DNA of 47,488 bases from Microbacterium testaceum (lineage in GTDB: Bacteria; Actinomycetota; Actinomycetes; Actinomycetales; Microbacteriaceae), in the NCBI RefSeq assembly GCF_003075375.1, contig NZ_QDFT01000025.1:4-47491 (forward strand), written 5' to 3'. Shown here in pieces: positions 1 to 8,965 of the stretch. The translations under genes and the position numbers were made by a program. The notes under the pieces were generated by a model, which ran no database searches, had not been told where the DNA came from, and worked only from the letters and a program-made list of their open reading frames with translations. Numbering within the stretch: the first letter of the stretch is position 1; every line of letters starts with the position of its first letter.

Positions 1-302
1 CGATGCTCCGCCGGGTCACCCGCCCCGGCGGACGCATCGTGGTCTGCGAGTTCTCGCACCCGCCGTCCCGCGTGTTCAACGGCCTCTACCGCTTCTACAA
101 CGATCGGGTGCTGCCGATCGTGGCGAAGGCCGTGAGCTCCAACGCCGAGGCCTACGACTACCTCAACGAGTCCATCCGCGACTGGCCCGACCAGCCGACG
201 CTCGCGGGATGGATGCGGGATGCCGGCTGGGAGGACGTGGCCTACCGCAACCTCTCGCTCGGCATAGTCGCTCTGCACCGCGGCATCCGCCCCGCCTCGT
301 AG
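1..302 (+). CDS. menG: Demethylmenaquinone methyltransferase, C-terminal part
   Basis: This is the last 99 codons of a UbiE/MenG-type SAM-dependent methyltransferase. The gene runs off the left edge, so the SAM-binding N-terminal half is missing. The visible part has the strand-loop [13 protein letters not shown] and the C-terminal [14 protein letters not shown] helix typical of UbiE/MenG, and it ends at TAG 300-302. MenG methylates demethylmenaquinone in the last step of menaquinone synthesis. The next gene makes a polyprenyl diphosphate, the other half of menaquinone, which supports the call. Other UbiE-like methyltransferases look similar at the C terminus. Confidence 0.85.
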   Translation, partial: MLRRVTRPGGRIVVCEFSHPPSRVFNGLYRFYNDRVLPIVAKAVSSNAEAYDYLNESIRDWPDQPTLAGWMRDAGWEDVAYRNLSLGIVALHRGIRPAS

Positions 303-353
303 CTGCCCTGTCAACCGTCGAGATACCCGCGGTCGCGCCCGAGCGCGCCAGGA

Positions 354-359
354 TAGGCT
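354..359 (+). promoter_or_regulatory. Candidate -10 box for a leaderless mRNA
   Basis: TAGGCT lies 6 nt upstream of the GTG at 366 and there is no Shine-Dalgarno sequence. This spacing is what a leaderless actinobacterial transcript would have. No clear -35 box is visible. Confidence 0.4.
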
Positions 360-365
360 GAAACC

Positions 366-1427
366 GTGACCCCGAGACCGTCCGCGGCCGGCACCCGCCT
401 GTCGGGCAAGCTGGGCCTGAGCGACCGCATCTTCGCAGGATTGCGTTCGCGCACCCTCCTCTCCACGGTGGAGGCGGGTCTGGCGCGCGTCGAGACCGAG
501 CTCGAGGGCGAGGTGCGCAGCGCCGACAAGCTCGCCGACGTCACCGCGCGGTACCTCTACGAGGCCGGCGGCAAGCGCGTGCGCCCCATGCTCGCGATTC
601 TCACCGCCCAGCTCGGACAGGGCACGACGAAAGAGGTCGTCGAGGTCGCCACGGCGCTCGAGCTGACCCACCTCGGTTCGCTGTACCACGACGACGTCAT
701 GGACGGCGCCGACAAGCGGCGCGGCGTCCCCAGCGCGCAGACGGTGTGGGGCAACAACATCGCGATCCTCACCGGCGACCTGCTGTTCGCCCGCGCCAGC
801 CAGCTGATGGCCCGTCGCGGAGAGCGCGCGATCCAACTGCAGGCCGACACCTTCGAGCGGTTGGTCCTCGGGCAGATGCACGAGACGGTCGGACCGCAAG
901 AGGGCGACGAGCCGGTCGACTTCTACCTGCGGGTGCTCGCCGACAAGACCGGCTCGCTGATCGCCGCCGCGGCCCAGTCCGGAGTGATCTACTCGGGCGC
1001 CCCCGAGGAGTTCGAGGAGCCCATGGTCGTCTTCGGCGAGAAGGCGGGCGTCGCCTTCCAGCTGCTCGACGACGTGATCGACCTCTCGCCCGACCCGTCC
1101 GAGACCGGCAAGGTGCCCGGCACCGACCTGCGCGCGGGCGTGCCCACCATGCCCTATCTGCTGCTGGGTCACCGCTCCGACGCGGCCTCGGCCGACCTGC
1201 GCGCACGCATCGACGAGGGCCAGGAGCGCATCGCCGCCGGCGCCGACGCGTCGATCCTCGACACGGCGCTGGCCGAGCTGCGCGACCACGAGACCACGCA
1301 CGAGACCCTGCGCCTGGCGCACCAGTGGTCGCAAGAGGCGATCGACGCCCTCGCGCCGCTGCCCGACGGTGCCGTCCGCGAGGCGCTGACGCGTTTCGCG
1401 CGCGCCGTGGCCGACCGCTCGGCCTGA
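366..1427 (+). CDS. Polyprenyl (heptaprenyl/octaprenyl-type) diphosphate synthase
   Basis: A trans-isoprenyl diphosphate synthase of 353 residues. It condenses isopentenyl diphosphate onto an allylic diphosphate to make the long side chain of menaquinone. Both aspartate-rich motifs are present: DDVMD near residue 109 (first DDxxD) and DDVID near residue 235 (second), with the GGKRVRPML substrate-binding segment near residue 67. The GTG start follows a TAGGCT box by 6 nt and has no Shine-Dalgarno. The gene follows menG directly, which places it in quinone synthesis. Chain length cannot be read from the sequence with certainty, so a heptaprenyl, octaprenyl or nonaprenyl product is possible. Confidence 0.88.
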   Translation: MTPRPSAAGTRLSGKLGLSDRIFAGLRSRTLLSTVEAGLARVETELEGEVRSADKLADVTARYLYEAGGKRVRPMLAILTAQLGQGTTKEVVEVATALELTHLGSLYHDDVMDGADKRRGVPSAQTVWGNNIAILTGDLLFARASQLMARRGERAIQLQADTFERLVLGQMHETVGPQEGDEPVDFYLRVLADKTGSLIAAAAQSGVIYSGAPEEFEEPMVVFGEKAGVAFQLLDDVIDLSPDPSETGKVPGTDLRAGVPTMPYLLLGHRSDAASADLRARIDEGQERIAAGADASILDTALAELRDHETTHETLRLAHQWSQEAIDALAPLPDGAVREALTRFARAVADRSA

Positions 1428-1437
1428 TCCCTTTTCT

Positions 1438-1454
1438 CCCCCCCCCCCCCCCCC
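1438..1454 (+). repeat. 17-nt poly-C homopolymer
   Basis: Seventeen consecutive C residues lie between the TGA of the polyprenyl synthase gene (1425-1427) and the Shine-Dalgarno region of the reductase gene (about 1463-1470). It is the longest homopolymer noticed in the window. It is non-coding, so length changes would alter the spacing or structure ahead of the next gene and not its reading frame. An assembly or sequencing artefact is also possible. Confidence 0.9.
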
Positions 1455-1475
1455 GATCGCGATCGAGAGGAACCC

Positions 1476-2849
1476 ATGACGAAGCTGCGCCTCGCCATCG
1501 TCGGAGCCGGCCCTGCCGGCATCTACGCCGCAGACATCCTGCTGAAAGCCGAGCGTCAGTTCGACGTCTCGATCGACCTGTTCGAGCAGTTGCCCGCCCC
1601 CTACGGCCTGGTCCGTTACGGCGTCGCCCCCGACCACCCGCGCATCAAGGGCGTCATCACGGCGCTGCGCGAGGTGCTGGACCGCGGTGACATCCGCATC
1701 TTCGGCAACGTGCGCTTCGGCGAGGACATCACCCTCGACGACCTCAAGCAGCACTACAACGCCGTGATCTTCTCGACGGGCGCCATCCGCGACGCCGACC
1801 TCGACATCCCCGGCATCGACGCCGAGGGATCGTACGGTGCCGCCGACTTCGTGAGCTGGTTCGACGGGCACCCCGATGTGCCGCGCGAGTGGCCGCTCGA
1901 GGCCGAGTCGGTCGCCGTCATCGGCAACGGCAACGTCGCGCTCGACATCACCCGCATGCTCGCCAAGCACGCCGACGACCTGCTGCCCACCGAGGTACCC
2001 GACAACGTGTACCAGGGGCTCAAGGCCTCGCCGGTCACCGACGTGCACGTCTTCGGGCGCCGCGGTCCCGCTCAGGTGAAGTTCACGCCCCTCGAGCTGC
2101 GCGAGCTCGGCGAGCTGCGCGATGTCGACATGGTCGTGTACGACGAGGACTTCGATTACGACGAGGCGTCGAAGACGGCGATCGAGACCAATAAGCAGGT
2201 CAAGGTCATCGACCGGGTGCTGCAGCAGTGGCGCACGCGCCCCGGCGTCAACAACGCCGGCGGAGAGGCCTCGCGCCGCCTGCACCTGCACTTCTGGGCC
2301 AAGCCCCTCGAGGTCGTCAAGGATGCCGACGGTCGCGTCGCCGCCCTGCGGTACGAGCGCACCGTGCCCGACGCCGAGGGCGGTGTCGTGGGCACCGGCG
2401 AGATCCGCGAGGTCGCCATCCAGGCGATCTACCGCGCGGTCGGCTACTTCGGCTCGCCCCTCAAGGACGTCCCGTTCGACGAGCTGCGCGGCGTCATCCC
2501 CAACCACGAGGGCCAGGTGCTGTCGGCCGAGTCGAACGCGCAGCTGCCCGGCCTGTACGCGACCGGCTGGATCAAGCGCGGCCCCGTCGGCCTGATCGGT
2601 CACACCAAGTCGGATGCCATGGAGACCGTCCGCCACGTCATCAACGACCAGGGCGAATGGTGGCAGCCCGCGCACCCCGAAGAAGAAGCCATCCCGGCGC
2701 TCCTCGCCGAGCGCGGCGTGCGCTGGACCGACCTCGACGGCTGGCACCGCCTCGACGAGCACGAGATCGCCCTCGGCGCCCCGCACGAGCGGGCCCGCAT
2801 CAAGGTCGTGCCCCGCGACGAGATGATCGCGATCTCGCGCGGCGAGTAA
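1476..2849 (+). CDS. fprA: FprA-type ferredoxin/flavodoxin-NADP+ reductase
   Basis: A 457-residue FAD- and NADP-dependent oxidoreductase of the FprA/adrenodoxin reductase family. It passes electrons between NADPH and ferredoxin. The N-terminal FAD dinucleotide fold reads VGAGPAGIYAA (residue 9 onward), followed by the family hallmark PYGLVRYGVAPDHP. A second nucleotide fold for NADP, VIGNGNVALDITRML, starts near residue 148. The C-terminal ATGWIKRGPVGLIG segment is also characteristic. Length matches the family (about 450-460). The ATG follows a GAGAGGAA Shine-Dalgarno. A strong hairpin terminator follows the gene. Confidence 0.92.
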   Translation: MTKLRLAIVGAGPAGIYAADILLKAERQFDVSIDLFEQLPAPYGLVRYGVAPDHPRIKGVITALREVLDRGDIRIFGNVRFGEDITLDDLKQHYNAVIFSTGAIRDADLDIPGIDAEGSYGAADFVSWFDGHPDVPREWPLEAESVAVIGNGNVALDITRMLAKHADDLLPTEVPDNVYQGLKASPVTDVHVFGRRGPAQVKFTPLELRELGELRDVDMVVYDEDFDYDEASKTAIETNKQVKVIDRVLQQWRTRPGVNNAGGEASRRLHLHFWAKPLEVVKDADGRVAALRYERTVPDAEGGVVGTGEIREVAIQAIYRAVGYFGSPLKDVPFDELRGVIPNHEGQVLSAESNAQLPGLYATGWIKRGPVGLIGHTKSDAMETVRHVINDQGEWWQPAHPEEEAIPALLAERGVRWTDLDGWHRLDEHEIALGAPHERARIKVVPRDEMIAISRGE

Positions 2850-2859
2850 CCGCAGCGTC

Positions 2860-2894
2860 GTCGAACCGCCCCGTCCTCGGAGGGGCGGTTCGAC
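2860..2894 (+). terminator. Hairpin terminator after fprA
   Basis: A perfect 13-bp stem, GTCGAACCGCCCC paired with GGGGCGGTTCGAC, closes a 9-nt loop just after the fprA stop codon. There is no long T-tract after it, which is common in high-G+C actinobacteria. Confidence 0.75.
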
Positions 2895-3031
2895 GTCTTC
2901 GCCCCTCCCGCGCGCGATTATCAGGCACTCCCGGCGGGGGCAAGCCTCGCGGCCGGATTCGCGCGCCGTCGGCAGGATGGACCCACGACGAGGGGGCCGT
3001 GTCGGTTCCCGCACCGAGGCGAGGGGGCCGG

Positions 3032-4297
3032 ATGCGAGCGGTGAGACGGATCGTGGCCGGGGTATCGGTGCTCGCCCTCGCGGGCACGCTCGGCGCGTGC
3101 GCGGCGGGTGACGGGGTACCGACCCTCACCTGGTACATCAACCCCGACGACGGCGGGCAGGCCGAGATCGCGGCATCCTGCACCGAGGCTGCGAACGGGG
3201 CGTACCGGATCGAGACCTCGCTGCTGCCTCGCGACGCCGCGTCGCAGCGCGAGCAGTTGGCCCGCCGCCTTGCGGCGAGCGACCGCTCGCTCGACATCAT
3301 GAGCCTCGACCCGCCCTTCATCCCCGAACTCGCCGAGCCGGGGTTCCTCGCCCCCGTCCCCGCCGACCTGCAGAACACCGACGGTGTGGTGCAGGGCGCG
3401 GTGCAGTCGGCGAGCTGGAACGGAGAGCTCGTCACCGTCCCCTTCTGGGCCAACACGCAGCTGCTCTGGTACCGCAAGTCGGTCGCCGAGGCCGCGGGCC
3501 TCGACATGAGTCAGCCGGTCACGTGGGACCAGATCATCCAGGCCGCCGAGGGGCAGAGTAAGCAGATCGGCGTGCAGGGGGCCCTCGCCGAGTCGCTGAC
3601 GGTGTGGATCAACGCGCTCGTCGCGTCGGCGGGCGGGCAGATCCTCGACAACCCCGACGCCAAGCCCGACGAGATGCAGCTCGGCCTCGAGACCGACGCC
3701 GGCAAGAAGGCCGCTGACATCATCGGTCGCATCGGCTCGTCTGGGCTCGGAGGGTCGGGGCTGCCGACCGCCGACGAGAACGCGAGCATGAACCTCTTCC
3801 AGGGCGACAACGGGTCGTTCATGGTCAACTGGCCGTTCGTCTACCCGGCCATGCAGGCGGCGGCCCCCGACGTCGTCGACGACCTGGGCTGGGCGGTGTA
3901 CCCGCGAGTGGATGCCGAGACCCCCGCCGCGCCACCCGTGGGAGGCATCAACCTCGGCGTCGGCGCGTACAGCGAGAACGTCGACCTGGCCTGGCAGGCG
4001 GTCTCGTGCATCGTCAGCCCTGAGAACCAGGCGCAGTACTTCGTCACCAACGGCAATCCGCCCTCCAACCTCGCCGCCTACGACGACGCCGAGGTGAACG
4101 AGAAATTCCCGATGGCGTCCACGATCGCCGAGTCGCTGCAGCTGGGCGCTCCCCGGCCGCAGACGCCGTACTACAACGAGATCTCCATCGGACTGCAGCG
4201 CACCTGGCACCCGCCGAACGCGGTGAACCCCGACGCGACCCCGGAGTCCTCGACCGATTTCATCCTCGCGGTGCTCAGAGGGGAGCGACTGCTGTGA
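3032..4297 (+). CDS. lpqY: LpqY-like sugar (trehalose-type) ABC transporter solute-binding lipoprotein
   Basis: A 421-residue extracellular binding protein. The signal peptide ends in a lipobox LGAC, with Cys23 the lipidated residue, so it is anchored outside the membrane. The segments REQLARRLAASDRSLDIM and NTQLLWYR closely resemble mycobacterial LpqY, the binding protein of the trehalose importer LpqY-SugABC. Gene order here (binding protein, permease, permease, ATPase) also matches lpqY-sugA-sugB-sugC. The ATG at 3032 is chosen because it starts the signal peptide and follows GAGGGGG; the open frame extends upstream without a credible start. The stop overlaps the next start (GTGA). Substrate is inferred; maltose or another alpha-glucoside remains possible. 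Confidence 0.85.
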   Translation: MRAVRRIVAGVSVLALAGTLGACAAGDGVPTLTWYINPDDGGQAEIAASCTEAANGAYRIETSLLPRDAASQREQLARRLAASDRSLDIMSLDPPFIPELAEPGFLAPVPADLQNTDGVVQGAVQSASWNGELVTVPFWANTQLLWYRKSVAEAAGLDMSQPVTWDQIIQAAEGQSKQIGVQGALAESLTVWINALVASAGGQILDNPDAKPDEMQLGLETDAGKKAADIIGRIGSSGLGGSGLPTADENASMNLFQGDNGSFMVNWPFVYPAMQAAAPDVVDDLGWAVYPRVDAETPAAPPVGGINLGVGAYSENVDLAWQAVSCIVSPENQAQYFVTNGNPPSNLAAYDDAEVNEKFPMASTIAESLQLGAPRPQTPYYNEISIGLQRTWHPPNAVNPDATPESSTDFILAVLRGERLL

Positions 4298-5268
4298 GCG
4301 AGACGACACTCACCCGTGCCGCGCGGAGGACGCCGACGTCCGAGCCGCGGAAACCGACCAAGAAGCGCCGGTCCGATCGTGCCCGCGCCGAGGCGCGGCT
4401 CGGGTGGATGCTGGCGGGTCCCGCGTTCGGGATCATGCTGCTGGTCACCCTGTACCCGATCGTGCAGGCGATCTGGGATTCCCTGTTCAGCCTGCGTCTG
4501 ACCGCCCCCGACGACCGCGAGTTCATCTGGTTCCGCAATTACGCCGTCATCCTGGGCGACCCGGCGTTCTGGCAGTCGATGGGGGTGACGCTGTTCATCA
4601 CCGTCGTCACGGTGCTGCTCGAGCTCATCATCGGTTTCGCCTTCGCGCTCGTGATGCACCGGGCGATCAAGAAGCTGCGCGGATTCGCCCGCACGGCGAT
4701 CCTCGTTCCCTACGGCATCATCACCGTCGTGTCGGCGTTCGCCTGGTTCTACGCCTTCGACATCAACTCCGGCGGATACGTCAACAACTGGTTGTCGTGG
4801 ATCCCGGGCTTCGATGAGAGCCTGAACTGGTTCGCCTACCAGGGCACCTCACTGACCGTCATCATCCTCAGCGAGGTCTGGAAGACCACGCCGTTCATCT
4901 CGCTCCTGCTGCTGTCCGGACTCGCCCAGGTGCCTGGCGACCTCGAGGAGGCGGCCAAGGTCGACGGGGCGACGTCGTGGGAGGTGCTGCGCCGCGTCAT
5001 CCTCCCGAACATGAAGGCCGCGATCATGGTCGCAGTGCTGTTCCGCACGCTCGAGGCATTCCGCATCTTCGACAACATCTTCATCATGACCGCCGGTGCC
5101 AACAACACCGAGGCGCTGTCGCTCCTGGCGTACAACACCTCGATCGGCCGCCTCGAGATCGGGCTGGGATCGGCCATCTCGGTGCTGCTGTTCCTGAGCG
5201 TGCTGATCATCGCGGCCATCTTCATCAAGGGGTTCAAAGTGGACCTGTCGGCGGGGAGGAACTCCTGA
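4294..5268 (+). CDS. sugA: SugA-like ABC sugar permease
   Basis: A 324-residue MalF-type inner-membrane permease with a basic cytoplasmic N terminus (about 40 residues, rich in Arg and Lys) and about six transmembrane segments. The cytoplasmic EAA loop that docks on the ATPase is seen as EEAAKVDGATSWEVLRRVILP near residue 219. The GTG start overlaps the preceding stop (GTGA at 4294-4297) and the TGA overlaps the next ATG (TGATG at 5266-5270), so the operon is translationally coupled. The pairing with the LpqY-like protein gives the SugA assignment. Confidence 0.85.
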   Translation: MSETTLTRAARRTPTSEPRKPTKKRRSDRARAEARLGWMLAGPAFGIMLLVTLYPIVQAIWDSLFSLRLTAPDDREFIWFRNYAVILGDPAFWQSMGVTLFITVVTVLLELIIGFAFALVMHRAIKKLRGFARTAILVPYGIITVVSAFAWFYAFDINSGGYVNNWLSWIPGFDESLNWFAYQGTSLTVIILSEVWKTTPFISLLLLSGLAQVPGDLEEAAKVDGATSWEVLRRVILPNMKAAIMVAVLFRTLEAFRIFDNIFIMTAGANNTEALSLLAYNTSIGRLEIGLGSAISVLLFLSVLIIAAIFIKGFKVDLSAGRNS

Positions 5269-6116
5269 TGCGCGCGATGACCTGGCCCCAACGGATCATA
5301 TGGCTCGCGATCATCGCGGCCGTGTTGGTGTGGTCGCTGTTCCCGGTGTTCTCGATCCTCATGACCTCGTTCAAGACGCCGTCTGGATTGTTCTCGGGAA
5401 CCCTCCTGCCGACGGAATGGACGCTCGACAACTACGCGACGATCCTGGCCCCGGGTGGCAGCGCGCAGGACCTCTTCCTGCCGGCCCTGCGCAATTCGAT
5501 CGGCATCTCGTTGATCGCGACCTTTATCGCCGTGGTGCTCGCCACGCTGTGCGCGTACGCGATCGCCCGCCTGGACTTCCCCGGTAAGCGCATCATCCTC
5601 ACGACGGCGCTCGCCGTCTCGGTCTTCCCGATCGTGTCGATCGTCACGCCGCTGTTCAACCTGTGGCGGGTGGTGGGCCTGTACGACACCTGGCTGGGGC
5701 TGATCATCCCCTACCTCTCGCTCACGTTGCCGATCTCGATCTGGACGCTCGCGGCGTTCTTCCGCCAGATCCCGTGGGAGCTCGAGCAGGCGGCGCAGGT
5801 CGACGGAGCGACGCCCTTCGAGGCGTTTCGGAAGACCGTCGTCCCACTGGCCGCACCGGGGGTTTTCACCACCGCGATCATCGCGTTCTTCATCGCGTGG
5901 AACGACTTCGTCTACGGCATCTCGCTGACCTCGACGGATGCCGCCCGCCCGGTGCCCGCGGCCCTGTCGTTCTTCACCGGGGCATCGCAGTTCGAAGAGC
6001 CCACCGGCGCCATCTCGGCCGCCGCCATCGTGGTGACGATCCCCATCGTGATCGTCGTCGTCATCTTCCAGCGTCGGATCGTGTCGGGCCTCACCCAGGG
6101 CGCGGTCAAGGGTTAA
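5268..6116 (+). CDS. sugB: SugB-like ABC sugar permease
   Basis: A 282-residue MalG-type permease with six predicted membrane spans. The EAA loop reads [21 protein letters not shown] near residue 173. It forms the translocation pore together with the upstream permease. The ATG at 5268 overlaps the stop of the previous gene and begins a short N-terminal tail followed directly by the first membrane segment ([19 protein letters not shown]). The gene ends 14 nt before the ATPase gene. Confidence 0.86.
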   Translation: MRAMTWPQRIIWLAIIAAVLVWSLFPVFSILMTSFKTPSGLFSGTLLPTEWTLDNYATILAPGGSAQDLFLPALRNSIGISLIATFIAVVLATLCAYAIARLDFPGKRIILTTALAVSVFPIVSIVTPLFNLWRVVGLYDTWLGLIIPYLSLTLPISIWTLAAFFRQIPWELEQAAQVDGATPFEAFRKTVVPLAAPGVFTTAIIAFFIAWNDFVYGISLTSTDAARPVPAALSFFTGASQFEEPTGAISAAAIVVTIPIVIVVVIFQRRIVSGLTQGAVKG

Positions 6117-6130
6117 AGGAGCAGCACGTC

Positions 6131-7399
6131 ATGGCATCCATCACTCTGAACAGAATCGTCAAGACCTACGACGACGGCTTCACGGCGGTCAAGGGCGTCG
6201 ATCTCGACATCGCCGACGGCGAGTTCGTGATCCTCGTGGGCCCCTCGGGCTGCGGCAAGTCCACGTTGCTGCGCATGATCGTCGGCCTCGAGGACATCTC
6301 GGACGGGGAGCTGCGGATCGCCGACGAGGTCGTCAACGACAAGGCCCCGAAGGATCGCAATCTGGCGATGGTGTTCCAGAACTACGCGCTGTACCCGCAC
6401 CTGACCGTGTACGAGAACATCGCTTTTCCGATGCGGCTGAAGTCGAGCGATCTGAGCGACGACGAGATCGACACGCGCGTGCGTCGGGCCTCGAAGCTGC
6501 TCGAACTCGACGAGCACCTCGAACGCAAGCCCGCCAACCTGTCGGGTGGTCAGCGTCAGCGGGTCGCGATGGGGCGCGCGATCGTCCGCAACGCCAGCGC
6601 CTTCCTGTTCGACGAGCCCCTGTCGAACCTCGACGCGAAGCTGCGCGGTCAGATGCGCACCGAGATCGCGCGGCTGCAGCGCTCGCTGGGGATCACCACG
6701 GTCTACGTCACGCACGATCAGACCGAGGCCATGACCCTCGGCGACCGGGTCGCGGTGCTGCGTCGCGGTGAGCTGCAGCAGGTCGCGAGCCCGCGCGGCC
6801 TGTACGACCAGCCGGTCAACCTGTTCGTCGCCGGCTTCATCGGCTCGCCGCCGATGAACTTCCTCAGCGGCACCGTCGACGGCGACGTCCTGCGTCTGCC
6901 GATCGCCGACGTTCCGCTGGACGACCGGCTGCGCCGAGCCGTCGAGGGCCGCGACCTGGTGATCGTGGGCGTGCGCCCCGACGCCTTCGAGGACGCGGAT
7001 GCCACCGAGCGCGACCTCGAGGGCGGAGTCACCGCCGAGCTCGATATCGAGATGACCGAGTGGCTCGGCGAGGTGCTTTACGCCTACGTGCCCTACGAGA
7101 CGGACGAGACCGTGAAAGAGAAGCTGTCCGAGCTCGACCGCGATCTCGACGGCGAGAGCCTGCGGACCGAACTGGTCGTGGCGTTGGATGCCATGAGTTC
7201 GATCCGCCCGGGCGATGCGGCGCGACTGTGGTTCTCACCGGACGCGCTGCACCTGTTCGACCCCGAGACCGGGGTCAACCTGACCCGCGACGAGGCGAAG
7301 GCCGAGAAGCTCGAGGAGGACGCGCGTGCTGCACGCACGCGCGCCCTCGAGCGGGCCAAGCAGCGGGCCGAGCGCGAGGACGCGTCGGCCCGGCGCTGA
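6131..7399 (+). CDS. sugC: SugC/MsmX-type ABC transporter ATPase
   Basis: A 422-residue ATPase of the carbohydrate-uptake CUT1 type. Walker [10 protein letters not shown] (37-45), Q-loop [10 protein letters not shown], signature LSGGQRQR (137-144), Walker B FLFDEP (D161, E162) and H-loop VTHDQ are all intact. A regulatory C-terminal domain follows, and the protein is longer than most relatives because of a charged Arg/Glu/Ala helix over about the last 35 residues. The ATG follows AAGGAG by 9 nt. It energises the upstream permeases, and may also serve the MalEFG system at 11.8-15.6 kb, which has no ATPase of its own. Confidence 0.9.
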   Translation: MASITLNRIVKTYDDGFTAVKGVDLDIADGEFVILVGPSGCGKSTLLRMIVGLEDISDGELRIADEVVNDKAPKDRNLAMVFQNYALYPHLTVYENIAFPMRLKSSDLSDDEIDTRVRRASKLLELDEHLERKPANLSGGQRQRVAMGRAIVRNASAFLFDEPLSNLDAKLRGQMRTEIARLQRSLGITTVYVTHDQTEAMTLGDRVAVLRRGELQQVASPRGLYDQPVNLFVAGFIGSPPMNFLSGTVDGDVLRLPIADVPLDDRLRRAVEGRDLVIVGVRPDAFEDADATERDLEGGVTAELDIEMTEWLGEVLYAYVPYETDETVKEKLSELDRDLDGESLRTELVVALDAMSSIRPGDAARLWFSPDALHLFDPETGVNLTRDEAKAEKLEEDARAARTRALERAKQRAEREDASARR

Positions 7400-7411
7400 T
7401 CCGCAGCCGGG

Positions 7412-8752
7412 TCAGTCGGCCCGGTCGGCCGCGGCGAAGGTGTCGGCCATCGCCTGCTCGTCGATCTGCTCGGCGGTGACGCTCGTGCGCGACGCGTAGA
7501 CGTCGCGGTCGATCTCGTCGGTCCCGTTCGCCACCAGCAGGGCCACCATGGTGTCGCCGTTGACGTTGAGGAAGGTGCGGAACACCCCGGTGAACCAGTC
7601 GACGGCGATGAGCAGGCCCACCGCCTCGAGCGGCAGTCCCAGTGATGTGGCGAGGAAGGTGGCCGCGACCGCGAAACCGCCGGGGACGGTGATGGTGCCC
7701 ATGTTCAGCATGATCGCCAGGGCCATGCCCAGCACGATCTGACCGGGGGTCAGCTCGACCCGTCCCGCCTGAGCGAGGAACAGGATGACGATGGTGTAGT
7801 TGAGCACCGCGCCGTACGAGCCCATCGTCAAGCCGACCGACAGGGTGAAGTTCGCCACCCGCTGGCTGATACCGACCTTCTCGACGGCGTTCTTCAGCAC
7901 GGTCGGGAAGGTCACCGCGGAACTCGTGGTCGTCACGGCGATCACGGTCTGCTCGGCGAGCTTGCCGGGCAGCGCCCACGGGTTCAGGCGGGTGCGGGCG
8001 GCGACCACGACGACGAACAGCACCGAGACGATGATCACGCCGATGAGGGTGGCCCCCAGGTACGACAGGGCGCTGGTCACGACGGCGAACCCGACGTCGC
8101 CCGCGAGGGCGGCGAGCAGGCAGAAGACGCCCAGGGGAGCGATGCGCATGACCAGTCGGATCATGCCGAGCACGACCTGCTGCAGCTGGTCGAGCGCGGT
8201 CACGATGAGGCGGTTGCCGGTGGCGCGCACGTACCCGTTGAGAGCGAGACCGAACAGCAGTGAGAAGACGATGATCGGCAGCATGCTCGCGGTCGACATC
8301 GCATTGAAGATGTTGGTCGACACGAAGCCGAGAACGGTCTCCTGCCAGCCGGTCGGCTTCGCCGAGTCCACGATCTTCTGGTCGATCGAGCCGGAGTAGT
8401 CGATTCCGACACCCGGCTGCAGCAGCGTCGCGAGCGCCCAGCCGACGAGCGCGGCGACGATCGAGAAGCCGATCATCCAGCCGAATGTGCGGCCCGCCAG
8501 GCGTCCCATGCCGCTACCGGTCATTGAGCCGGTGGCGACGATGACGGATGCCATGACCAGCGGGACGATCGCCATCTGGATCAGTCGGATGAACAGGTCG
8601 CCGACGAACTTGAGGTTGGCGGCCCATTCACCGGTGAGCAGCCCGACGGCGATCCCGAGGACCGCCGCGATGGCGATGAGGGACGCGGGGTGGGCGAGGA
8701 CCCTCCACGTTCGCGAGCGTCGGATGGTGGCGGTCGGGGGTGTACTGCTCAT
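7412..8752 (-). CDS. DAACS-family dicarboxylate/amino acid:cation symporter, atypical
   Basis: A 446-residue secondary transporter of the GltP/DctA family with multiple membrane spans. The serine-rich HP1 motif is canonical (SSAVTFPTVL), as is the terminal RTFLNVNGD with the conserved Arg and Asn. Two hallmark sites differ. The NMDGT motif of segment 7 is replaced by about SYGAVLN, and the Asp that binds the amino group in glutamate transporters (D394 in GltPh) appears as Gly (DWFTGVFR). Substrate is therefore unlikely to be a standard acidic amino acid. The ATG at 8752 is preferred over one 13 codons upstream because GAGGAG precedes it. It is convergent with the sugar operon. Confidence 0.85.
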   Translation of the reverse strand: MSSTPPTATIRRSRTWRVLAHPASLIAIAAVLGIAVGLLTGEWAANLKFVGDLFIRLIQMAIVPLVMASVIVATGSMTGSGMGRLAGRTFGWMIGFSIVAALVGWALATLLQPGVGIDYSGSIDQKIVDSAKPTGWQETVLGFVSTNIFNAMSTASMLPIIVFSLLFGLALNGYVRATGNRLIVTALDQLQQVVLGMIRLVMRIAPLGVFCLLAALAGDVGFAVVTSALSYLGATLIGVIIVSVLFVVVVAARTRLNPWALPGKLAEQTVIAVTTTSSAVTFPTVLKNAVEKVGISQRVANFTLSVGLTMGSYGAVLNYTIVILFLAQAGRVELTPGQIVLGMALAIMLNMGTITVPGGFAVAATFLATSLGLPLEAVGLLIAVDWFTGVFRTFLNVNGDTMVALLVANGTDEIDRDVYASRTSVTAEQIDEQAMADTFAAADRAD

Positions 8753-8965
8753 GAGTGCTCCTCGGGATCTGGTTCGGGGGGTCGGGCCCATCGTGGGAGC
8801 GGGCAGTTTCGCGGAGCCGCGTGGGCTGTTTCGGCGTCGTTAATGTCGGCAGGTTTCATCCCAGGGGTGATTCCCGCACCGCGGCGCGTGAAGACATGGC
8901 TTGAGGCGCGCCCGCGGCTGGCGCGGCGGCGGAGGGCTAGCGTAGAACGCGATCGAAGGAGCACC

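Noticed and set aside
2156..2419. Short reverse-strand gene inside fprA
   Set aside because: An antisense shadow of a well-conserved gene.
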